Source: Linnemannia schmuckeri (lineage: Eukaryota; Mortierellomycota; Mortierellomycetes; Mortierellales; Mortierellaceae). From it: 64,000 nucleotides of DNA. Within the stretch, counting starts at the first letter, position 1; every line of letters starts with the position of its first letter. The notes under the pieces are model-generated. The model made no database searches. It was not told the origin of the DNA and saw only the letters and a list, made by a program, of their open reading frames with translations. The stretch covers positions 1,364,001 to 1,428,000 of the forward strand of contig JANATG010000009.1 in assembly GCA_029449235.1 (NCBI GenBank), given 5' to 3'. Position numbers and translations under genes: made by a program. Below, one piece after another: positions 1 to 9,700 of this stretch.

Positions 1-18
1 TCGGATACACCCTTGTAA

Positions 19-90
19 TGAACCATGCAGGGGTCGAACCTGCAATCTCCTGATTCGTAGTCAGACGCCTTTCCATTGGGCCAATGGTCC
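19..90 (-). tRNA. tRNA-Arg (anticodon ACG)
   Basis: Read on the minus strand, the segment folds as a 72-nt tRNA. The acceptor stem GGACCAT pairs with ATGGTTC (one G-T wobble), followed by discriminator A. The D arm is GCC/GGC. The anticodon stem TCTGA/TCAGG encloses loop CTACGAA, giving anticodon ACG, and the T arm is GCAGG/CCTGC with loop TTCGACC. I see no intron. ACG reads arginine CGU and, after A34-to-I editing, CGC/CGA. The gene is transcribed away from the retroelement fragments that begin about 110 bp upstream of its 5' end. Confidence 0.93.
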
Positions 91-200
91 TTTGACCCAA
101 AAACTTTTCTAAAATGATTTTGTTCCAAGAAAGCCTCAGCGTCATCATGTGATACTAGACTTAGTTATCACGTGATATATGCTGGCTGGTTTTTTCCGCG

Positions 201-801
201 GTATCACCCCCAAGAGCATGTTGACTGAGTGCTCCTCGGCCTTCAAGACCCCACAGTCCATTGCCAAGACGGTCCTTCACAAGTTTATTGGCTATCTGGA
301 GACGTAGGCCTCAGAACTGATCTGGAAAACCCGATGCTCCACGACGATCGCGTGGGAGCAGACGCAAGGCATCTCTACCACGGACAAAACATCCAAATAC
401 ACCGGCCCCCGAGGTGACTGGAGTTGAGGATACGGATACATTACGTGTGATTGTTTCTGCCCATGTGGCGCTTCGCTAGCCACACATGAGGATCGAACCT
501 GCCCTAGAGCAACCAAGGAACCACGCATAGCTGATGAGCGGCTGTTGGATAGTCTGTTGGGAAGGAGGAAGTTGTCATTGATGGAGAGGATGGGAAGAAT
601 CCCCTTCATTCGTATCTAGTTTTATTTTGTCTTCCGTTTTTGCTGTGAAGAGCAGCAACAATTGTTGCGCAGAGCCAGGCTCCGGGTCGGACTGTGACTG
701 GCGGATGATGCACTAAGAGTTTGGTCTGTAGTCCCCTTTACTTCCAAACGTTTCCTTTGTACTGTTTGCCAGAGAAATAAAATGTGTATATAAAAAAAAA
801 A
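201..801 (+). mobile_element. 5'-truncated non-LTR retrotransposon 3' end, copy 1
   Basis: Between about 225 and 619 one frame reads as the C-terminal end of a reverse-transcriptase polyprotein. It is broken by two in-frame stops. It includes a CPCG...H...C cysteine/histidine knuckle and ends in RMGRIPFIRI before the stop. About 170 bp of 3' UTR follow, with AATAAA near 776 and an A-run that ends at 801. A C-terminal CCHC-like knuckle and an A-rich 3' tail are typical of LINE-type elements, and truncation at the 5' end is their usual state. The copy is dead. The element family is inferred from architecture only, because the polymerase motifs lie outside the retained part. Confidence 0.6.
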
Positions 802-1390
802 GTATTACCCCCAAGAGCATGCTGACTAAATGGTCCTCGATTTTCTGGACCCCACAGTCCATCACCACAACGCTTTTGCACAAGTTTGTTGGTTACCTGG
901 AGGCGCAGGCTTCGGAGATGATATGAAAGCCTTGGTGCACCGCAACGGTCGCGTGGGAGCAGACAGAAGGCATCTCTGACAAGAACAAGACTTCCAAGTA
1001 CACAGGTCTCCGAGGTGACTGGAGTCAGGGATAAGGATACATCGCCCGAGATGGTTTTTGCCCGTGTGGCGCCTCGCTAACCACACATGAGAATGGGCGC
1101 TGCCCTGGAGCGTCCATGGATCCACGCGCGGCCGATGAGCGGTTGTTGGATAGATTGCTGGAAAGGAGGAGATTGTCATTAATGGAGAGGATGGGAAGAA
1201 TTCCTTTCATTCGTATCTAGTTTTATTTTCTTCTATTGAAGCTGTAAGGAGCAGCGCCGATTGTTGCGCAGAGCCTGATTATGCACTGGATTATGACTGC
1301 TTGGAGGAGTTTAGTATGTAGCCCCTTTTCTCAATCAAATGCTTCTCTTGGGCTTTTCACCAGAGATAAAACATTGAGCGCAAAAAAATT
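802..1390 (+). mobile_element. 5'-truncated non-LTR retrotransposon 3' end, copy 2
   Basis: This is a second, diverged copy of the element at 201-801. It starts at the same internal position (GTATNACCCCCAAGAGCATG) immediately after the A-run of copy 1 and lies in the same orientation. The coding remnant has two stops, the same CPCG...H...C knuckle and the same RMGRIPFIRI end near 1219. A GATAAAA sequence and an A-run near 1383 close it. The head-to-tail arrangement with an identical truncation point suggests duplication of an already truncated copy, or tandem insertion. Many scattered substitutions separate the two copies, so the event is not recent. Confidence 0.6.
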
Positions 1391-1809
1391 GATTGTGTTT
1401 GGCAGTTGAACGTGAAGAATTGAGATCAGACTTGAGTCGTTGCTAACTACAATCATCGAATGCAAGATCAGGATTTTTTTGGCCTTTTTGTGTTATTGTG
1501 GAAGTGAAGAGTTGTGTAGCATGCGGTTTTAATTATACTCGACAGAATAGAAATAGATAGAGAGAGAGAAATAAGAGAAAAAGGTAGCTAATACTTGCTA
1601 TCGTTGGCATGTGCTTGAGCAATAGTGCAAACAAGATGCGCCTGCCACTCACTATCGTCGCCAGCCGCAAGACCCTTCGCCTGCGTGTCCTGGGGGCTAC
1701 GCGCATGTGTGTTCATCATTCCTTCCGGACTCCTTGACACAATATGAAGTCATGGTAGGGTGACTGGAGGTGGAGAAGTACAAGGAGGAGGACTGTAGTA
1801 GAGAACTTG
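1391..1809. other. intergenic, nothing recognised
   Basis: A/T-rich DNA lies between the retroelement tail and the partial kelch gene. It contains a short (GA)n run near 1555-1575. I see no coding potential or RNA gene. Confidence 0.4.
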
Positions 1810-2462
1810 TTAATTCAAGTCTCTATAGTCAGTGATGGATATACGGTGGACGTTGAAACTGTATTTTTCTGAAGGCTGGTGTGGGGTTGTTGTGTTGTTA
1901 AGAAGGGTGCTTGTGAGTTCTTTGCGCCTCATGAAGACTGCGATCGAGATCAAAATAACCATCAGACAGCCCAGAGTCCCCCTAATGATCGCTCCAAGCT
2001 TGCGCGTGCCTGGAAGCAATCAAATACGTATGAAAAAAGAGTGTCAATAAAAGGAAGCAACATAAAATTAACCTCAAAAAACATATTTGTCATGGGTTGA
2101 TCTGTAGCTCGAATGAGAGAAATTAATAACGATTGTAAAGAAGAGAGTAGGTATGCACCTGGGCTGGTATCGCTTCTACCATGGTTACCACCGCCAAACG
2201 GCTGAAAGATCTCAACTGTAGTAGCCGGCGGTGGCTTCTGTAGTTGAAAATTAGGCGGAGCGGTGAATTACTCACCCATTTCTTAAGAGCCAAATCATAA
2301 ACAATGGGGTTGGCCTCAACAGTCCTTTGACCATCAGATCCACTCGATGCCAAGAGCTGGTCTCCAATAAAAATGCAGCTCATGTAGGCTCGGACAAGTT
2401 GACTCGACATTTGTCCATACGTGAGACAGCGTTGATGGCGTGGACGGTTCCAATGAAGTGTA
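1810..2462 (-). pseudogene. partial kelch-repeat / single-pass membrane protein gene
   Basis: The C-terminal part of a kelch-type protein is readable. One exon (about 2462 to 2275) carries a kelch-like blade: R-A-Y-M-S-C, F-I-G-D-Q-L-L-A, then I-V-Y-D-L-A-L-K-K-W. GT..AG splicing (donor near 2274, acceptor near 2239) leads to a proline/glycine linker exon ending near 2155. A final exon (about 2008 to 1810) encodes one transmembrane helix, a basic RRK stop-transfer and a short tail ending in RDLN. Upstream, the reading frame needed for further blades is not continuous, although a kelch-like fragment (TTLFVYDRG) appears in another frame near 2510. The gene therefore looks 5'-truncated or decayed. 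A related pseudogene is at 46.5-48.8 kb. Confidence 0.5.
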
Positions 2463-3717
2463 TGGGCAGGGTTGTGCTGGTGTTTGGAAGGACTCCTCTG
2501 TCGTAAACGAACAATGTTGTTACTTCTTCGTTTAGTTGCAGAATAAGAATAAAATAAGAGAAGACGGCACGCGGTTGTTGGTGAGGTATCGAGGGTTTTG
2601 TTAAAGATTACAAATGTCCTTTCTTCGATTGTGATGGGGGTTTAAGAAGGTAGAGGACGAGGAAGAGGAGGAGATTGTGCGGGTGTGGTCGCGATGACGG
2701 TCAAAGTGAGAGTGAATCGAACGAGGTAAGAGAGAGAGTGTTTCGGATGTCGACAGAAGAAGGCTCTCTTCTATTGAAAAAGCCTCTGGGTCTGGTTGCC
2801 AGCAGCATGGACATTTTGGTGCTGTTAATTATTTGTTAGAAGAGATATGAGAGAAGGGTAAATAAAGTGCAATGAAAACGGAAGAGCGAAAAGCACCTGA
2901 AAGTAATAGAAAAGAGTAAGAAATAGAATGAAAAAAAAAGTGAAGAGCGAGCAAACATGAAAACGACGAGCCACAGGCGAGTGTAAGGAAGGAGAAATTG
3001 GCTTTGGCCTTTCAATGGCCAATGAAAGGAAAAAAAATTAAGATTGCGAAAAAGAGGGAACTAGAGTTGGGCTGAGGCAAACCTATTAAATTTGCTCACA
3101 CACACAGCAACTCCTACTTGCTTCTATGCAGGAGATGGTTCTGCCTGTTTTAAGTAACAGAGAAGCAACTCATTTTCGTTCTTGGGTGTGTAACCTTCGA
3201 GTGTTATTTTGCACTCGAGATTAGAGATTAGTAAATTGAAATAAAACTCAATTTGGAACGCATACCAATAATGGAGACACCACAAACAGGCGAAAATCGC
3301 GGTACATTTTTTTTTTGAAGGGTAAGGACCTGAGCTGAGTGTTACTCCCCTTCCCTTGGAGTACACCCAGCCTTAGACAACTGTACGTTTCTCGGCAATC
3401 GGAAACTCCCTCTCCTTGCTTCCTTTCACTAGTTTCTAGGAAGTTATTGTAACAACTGAGACACACAAGAAAAGAAGTGAGAGATGACGCGATTCGTTCC
3501 CGAATTTTTTTGTTCCCAAGGGATCTAAGCTTGTCAAAAATCTGAGGTTCAAAAAAAAAAAAAACGAGAATGAATTTCTACATTGCCCTACACGACCCAA
3601 TCATCTTTCAAACGATAATCAATGGCGCACTGTGTTTCTGATTGTTCTAACTTTCAAATGACGACCATCAACAAAAACGCGGGCTTCTAGGGAAGTTGTT
3701 CATTGTTTGAAGGCTAA
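2463..3717. other. intergenic, no gene recognised
   Basis: About 1.25 kb of low-complexity DNA. It is purine-rich on the plus strand around 2640-2960, has short CA repeats near 3098 and an A-run near 3548-3563. Short open frames here have no recognisable features. The 3' ends of the kelch remnant and the DONSON gene do not face each other, so part of it may hold an unseen decayed 5' end of the kelch gene. Confidence 0.4.
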
Positions 3718-6346
3718 CTATGACAGCCAAATATACTGTTGCAGCGTGTAGTCATATCGGAACTGATCCAGAGATTTTGCACTGGCAAAGATACCTGCAA
3801 GGCGAGTACTCGTTTCCATATCGGTGTCTGCCGTTTCAGAGTGGAGAGGTCGCAGGTTGAGTCCATGCGACCGTGCATCGCTAGTTGAAATGCAAGAATA
3901 CCCCCCGGGTCGCTGTTGGGCTGCAAAGGTCTGATAGAGATCCTTGACAGAGTTTGGGAGAACGATGCCGTGAATCTCGATCCTGTATTCCTTCTGCATC
4001 TTGTCTGTTCCTTGCACCGGTCTGCTGACCATCTTGCACTTGGATATCTGAAGTTTCATCGTCAACATCAACAGATAAAAAGGATATGTTAGTGCGTCAG
4101 TCGTTGCGGGCTGACTTTAATACACAAAGTAACATTCAAGGGCTGGATCGCTACCTGTGCTCGCTTGAGCGCTGCATGTAGAAATGGAACGCCGGCGATC
4201 AGATTGGGCGATTGATACAAGAACCCGTCTTCATATGAGGTCTTCATGTTGAGGAGGTAACTGAACAGTCCATGCACGTCAACTTGGCCATGGAACAAAA
4301 GAGTGCTGGAGAGATCTTTTTTTTGTGGCAGCTGAAACGGTGTCGGACTGGTGCTGCTAGGAATCGACCTAATTATTCGTATCATATCGTCAAAAGCTAG
4401 CCAATACACGCCAAGACAATACATATAGCCTTCAATTTTAGTTCTTTAACAACCCGCAAAAGGTCCTACTTACGTTTCATCTTGATCCTGGTCTTCCAGG
4501 TGGTCCAGGTCGTGCTTTGAGCTAAAGTGGGTGACAGCAACTTTACCACCGAGGTTTTCAAGTTGTTCGTAGTTGATGTCTATTGATGTGGGTCAGCATG
4601 CAGGTCAAGTCTGAATGAATACAAGCCGTAGTCCAGATGCTGAATTTTGTCCGCAAGCCTTTGTCTCGAATGGCCGTATAGGCGTACCTTCGTCCTTGAG
4701 CGCCTTCCACAGGCCTGGTGTTGAGTTTGTAAGAAGCGCTTCGGACTCGCCGGATAGGGACACAGAGCCATGCTGAAATAGAATCGTCCATGAAGTTCCC
4801 ACATAGTAAAAGTACGGACATGCGCCGTTTCGAAAAGACTGGTATATAGCCCGAAACGATTGCTTCCTAATGTGGTGCACAACCAATTGTTGGTTTTCGT
4901 TAATGACATCCAGAATTTTGACTTAAACCCTTGCATTTCACAAGATATCGAAAAAAAGCTTATCCTCACCATTCTGCTGATCGAGAAAACAACTCGGTGA
5001 TAGCGGTTTTGTCACTCGATGACATGTTACTGGCATTCTTGAGCAGTTTGCTGATGTTCTGGGCCTGATGTACAGAAGGAGTGTTGGTGGGATAGATCCA
5101 ATGGTATGTCGCCGATAAGACCCGTGTTTTAGGAGAGAGCCCCAGGTCCAGTCTTGGCTCATTCTGAGGGCTGGAGAATGTCTTTTGGCTCGAAATAAAG
5201 TGCTGCAAGGCGTCGATCTCATCCGTGGGCGAAATGTGGTCGCACCAAGTCAGACTGTCTGACGAAGTAATAGAGATAGAAGACTTTAGAGTCCAATCCA
5301 CCGGTAACATTGATGTTGTCTTCGGAACAGTGGATGCAGTTAATATTTGAATTCAAGGGTTGGCATGAAATGCAATATACTAATTCGAGCAGTAACTACT
5401 CAAATACACCTACTTTGTGAACAGATCCTGGCTTCTTTTTTACGTTCGATACTTCCGGTGCTATGGGAGCAAGCGTTGAGACAATTAGTTTGTAAAGTTC
5501 ACTCTGAACATTACAGAAAAGTGGAATTAAAGGAGCATTGGGGTTGTACCTTGTACTTCCTTGACCAAGCGCAACGAAGGGTGTTTCTACTCGTCCGTTC
5601 GAAGAGATGTCGAGAGCACTACTAGTTAGTTGAATGAGCCTTATAAGTGGGTGACAACGCGCCATTGGACAGGCTAGTTACCAGAGACATTTCCAGTGCT
5701 TCCTGTAGACGCGGTCTTCTTAAGCCGGGCGAGTTTGTTTCGGGCTTGAGAGAAGTGTCATGTGTATCCTCAGTTAGATTGTCCTGCAATTGATCCGTAT
5801 TGTCCTCGTCATCATCGCCCGATTCGAGAGAAGGCTCCTTGGTAGCAATAATTGTAGTTGCAGCAGAGTTCTGTGAGAAAGAAAACATTTGCAGAGTCCT
5901 GTTGGGATCCATAGATTCGTCCTATAATTTAGATCAGGCCAGGAGTGAGAAATAGATGATCGAAATTGGTGGCAAATTTTTTACCTGTGCTTTTCATTTT
6001 CGTGTATTGAAGGACAAGTTTACACAGCAATTGCATTTTTGCACATGTATATATGAGGGCACCACTGTACCTGCAAGTCATCAGTTTGGTCCTCATCGAT
6101 ATGTAGTGCAGCATAGTCGGTGGAAAGCGAGTTAGAAGCTGGCTTGGAGGGTGCAACAGCAAGCTTCTCAAACGGGTTCTTGGTGCCCTTCAAGGAGGTG
6201 GTGACCACTTGGAAAGGGGAGGACATTGTCCGAGTGAATGGCCGTTTTGCGAAGGGAGGTCCGTTGGCATCGGTCCCGTCCTTGGCATTGCGGTCCTGGA
6301 AGGATCGAGTGCGGGCAAAGGGAGATGATCTCTTTGTTGGAAGCAT
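3718..6346 (-). CDS. DONSON: DONSON homologue (replisome/CMG assembly factor)
   Basis: About 630 aa in eight exons: 6346-6071, 5921-5682, about 5612-5414, 5319-4970, 4866-4688, 4579-4474, 4368-4155 and 4047-3718. Residues 1 to about 240 are low-complexity and acidic. From exon 4 on, the protein tracks DONSON: a D-W-T-L-K start with S-L-T-W-C-D-H, then Y-Q-S-F-R-N-G-A-CPYFY leading to L-W-K-A-L-K-D-E-G, corresponding to LKTKLCPYFY and GLREAMRNEG of the human protein, and a C-terminal beta-rich part. In animals DONSON brings GINS to MCM2-7 to build the CMG helicase. All junctions from exon 3 on keep frame with GT..AG sites. The exon 2/3 junction does not keep frame with the obvious sites (5682 donor), so that boundary is uncertain. 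It shares a 422-bp spacer with the divergent BAG6-like gene. Confidence 0.8.
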
Positions 6347-6768
6347 GTTTTTGTGTTTGAAATGGCGAAGGCAAAGAAGTCGTCAAGAAAAAACCGAAAG
6401 CTACAAAAGGCAAAGATTCTTAGATGTCACGTGTACACTCTCTGTCTTGTTTTGTCTGCCTTGACAAAGTCGTTATCTGGTTGTCATTTGTTGCTCCTTG
6501 GCACACCACTTCTTCTTCCACCTCTTCTTCCACCTCTTCTTCCACCTCTTTTTCCACCTCTTCTTCCACTTCTTCTTCCTCTTCCTTCCCTTCCTCCTCC
6601 TCACGCGCAGCCACCACCTTCCTCTCTCTACTTTGTCCTTCCCTCTTCCTGTCCCTCTCCCCTCTCGTAACGGCATCCACTCCCCCCCCCCGCTTTACAC
6701 ACTTGTTCCCAACAAACAAATAATAATACAAAAACCTATTGTTTCCACCCAACGACAACTACCTCTTG
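6347..6768. promoter_or_regulatory. shared divergent promoter region
   Basis: This 422-bp spacer separates the start codons of the DONSON and BAG6-like genes, so it must hold both promoters. The plus strand is a long pyrimidine tract (about 6500-6660) ending in a C-run and a poly-A-flanked ACAAACAAATAAT segment just before the BAG6-like start. Such C/T-rich tracts are common upstream of fungal start sites. No specific factor site is claimed. Confidence 0.5.
6508..6585. repeat. 12-bp tandem repeat (CCACCTCTTCTT)n
   Basis: About six imperfect copies of a 12-mer, TTCCACCTCTTC in one phase, lie in the divergent promoter. One copy has TTTTT in place of TCTTC. Because the unit is a multiple of three, both strands give spurious open frames (repetitive Ser/Thr or Glu/Val/Lys). 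These are not genes. Confidence 0.8.
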
Positions 6769-9700
6769 ATGACGGACACTTCGCCTTCGGGCCCCATCAC
6801 CCTCAACATCCGCACCCTTGAGGGCCAGACCCACTCCATCGACATCCCCCTTACCCACACCGTCATCCAACTCAAGGAGCACCTCGCCACCCTCCTCAGC
6901 GTGCCCAGCCCTCGCCAGCGGCTGATCTTCCGAGGCCGGGTCATGGCCGATGACAAACCACTCGCCGAATATTGTACGTCTACTCTATGCCCTGTCTTCC
7001 AACTACAGCATGCAGTTTTATTTCATGGCAACAAGCAACAACAGCGACAACGACACCCCCTCCTTCCTTCTCTTTTTCTGCTGTTTGTTTTCTGTGCAAC
7101 TCTGCACTGACTCCCTCCTTCTCGATCGTCGGTCTCTCACGACATCACTACCTTTTTTTGGTCATATCCTATTATTCATTATTTATTGCACTACCGTCCC
7201 ACAAAAACCGGCTCCAGTTGATCCGCTTACACAAACTCAGTTGACTAATCTTTATTCCCCAAAACTGTCGTCTCTTTTTCTTTTTCCCATCCTCCCTCTC
7301 TCCCTCTCATTCCCCTTTACCTCGTCTGATGAATGAACTATAGCTCTTGAGGACGGACACACTCTCCACCTTGTCACACGTCCAGCCGACGCACCCACAA
7401 ATAGCCACAATGGTATGCAAAAATGCAAACAGACAAAAAAATCCACACAGCTTCCCAACATTCTGTTCCTGCTTTCTGTTTACTGCTGGAGACAAATGCC
7501 ACCAATTACCGCCATATTTCTAACAGATTACCACTTGACTTCTTTTAGATGCACCTCAGGCAAGACAAACAGCACGGGGGACAGGATCTGCTGCTGGTGG
7601 TGGACCCCTTCGATTTGACACACGCGATTACCAGTTCAGCATCATTGGAGTTGACGATGGTCCACTAGACCAACAGGTAATGCCATCGTCTCACATTGCT
7701 GTTGTTAAAAGACAACATAAGTATTGCATGTATCTAATTGACATATTGTATCTGACCTCAATCTCATGGTTTGTTTTGTTTTTTATCGTTTGACAGATCA
7801 TGCAGGCGCTTGGAGGTCTTGGAGGTGCACATGGGTTGGACATGGACCTTGATGGTGGACCCACTCTGATTCAGATTGCAGGCGAACCATCGGTAAAATA
7901 ACTATTCCTTTGCTCTCTTTTTTCACGACCGAGATATATGTGTGTAACACAATGGTATTAACATGTCGATGTTTCGCCCCATGTGCATTCTTAGGTCCTC
8001 CGATCGCTTCTTGGTGCTAATGGAGGCCACTTTGTACAGCTGGGAGGTGGAGGTGGCCCAGGAACTGCAGAGGCCTTTGAGCAAGCAAGAGCCTTGAGAT
8101 CAAGAATGGTTGCTCACGGACATGTTCCCTTGGGTGCAAGTCTACCGGTATGTGCGAATCCGTTTGTCACGAGCCAATTCAAGTTGTAGAGTTTGACCAA
8201 TGGCTCATGTGAAAAGAAGAAAAAAAGACAGATGCTCAATCTTGCGCATGGACGTATTCTCGCAAATGTATTAACCGACCCTCTTGTTCTTTCGACACAA
8301 ATTAGCCTCTGCTGACGATCGAAGCTGAATTGACACGGGTAGCTACACAACTCAGGAACGTGCAAACCATTCTCTCCCATCCTGTCGACCAGCGTAAGTA
8401 GATACTAACATCGCCACATCATTTGATGAACCTAATTTGCAATGGATTGGTTTAACACTGTTTGCTGTACATCAAATTAGTCGAAGGCATTGAACTGGAA
8501 CCACTGGATGTCCCTCCGTTAGAGGCAGTTAACAGGAATGTTGATGGGGATTCAACAGATATTGCTCGGATGGGTGGCATACTGACCCAGCTTTCAGAAA
8601 CAAGTCGCGCTATGGCGAACCAACTCCAGTCACTTTCGGATCAATATAACAACACCCTCGGATCTTCAGATCATGCAAACCTTCAACGCGTCTCTCACAG
8701 GGCAGCGAGAGCCATGTACAGATTGGCAAGCGTACAGAATACCGTCTTTCCTATGCTCGCAAACGCAGCTTTTGTCGGTACAGCACCTGGATCTGTATCT
8801 TACCGGTACCAACCACAATCTCCTGCGACCAATGCTACTGCAACCCCACAACCAGTCTCTGGCGAGCGACTCCCTTCTCAACAAGGACGGGTCATCCAGG
8901 GTATTCCATTTCCGGCATTCATTCGCGGAGCTGGAGCATCTCCTGTCGCTATGGGTATGATTCCCTCCATCATGGCACATGCACGTGCATCTGCCCAGAG
9001 CGTCAGCGCTGCCATGGCGGCTGCCGCAACTGCGGCTGGTGCACCAGGAGTAAATTCAAATTCAACGACACCCACATCTGCAGCACCGGCTCCTGCAGCT
9101 TCCATCACAACTCCTGCATCTCCTGCAGCCACTGCAACGCCTGCCGCTCCACGTACCACCGCCGCTCAAAGGACGATCCCAGCCGCATCCGTTCCTGTTC
9201 CTCAGCCAGGCGCCGGACCTATTGGACAGATGGTGCTTGGTCCCAACGGAAGTCTCTCTTATACTATTCAGGCGCCTGTAAGACTCGCAAACAGAAGCGC
9301 TGGACGCTTGCCGACCTACGCTACTACTGCCGCTGCCACCGCCAATCCTTTCACTCTGAACTCGAACCAAGGAATGCCTACGCGCTTTATGATCCCTGCT
9401 GATTTTGCTGGTGCCGGATTTTTGGACTTTTGGAGAAACTTGTCAGGACAGGCAACGACATCTGCCTCGGTATCCACCCCGGGAAGCGTTACTGCTCCTG
9501 CCACAGCATCGGGCTCAACTCAAGCGGAGCCAAGTTCAAATACATCTTCATCCTCTCGAAGACGCGAGAGACCCGAGGAATTCTCACAAGAGGACGCAGA
9601 TAGAGCAGCATCCAGAAGGCGGCTTGAGTCCCAGGTCTCGCAGATGAACTCTTCCTTACTCGAGCTGGAGAATCGACTTCAACACGAGCTCGATCATATC

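Noticed and set aside
478..510. GGATCGAACCTGCC as a second tRNA T-arm
   Set aside because: No acceptor or anticodon stems can be formed around it, and it lies inside the retroelement copy.
6420..6758. Several overlapping open frames on both strands in the DONSON/BAG6-like spacer
   Set aside because: All arise from the 12-bp tandem repeat, whose period of a multiple of three keeps frames open.
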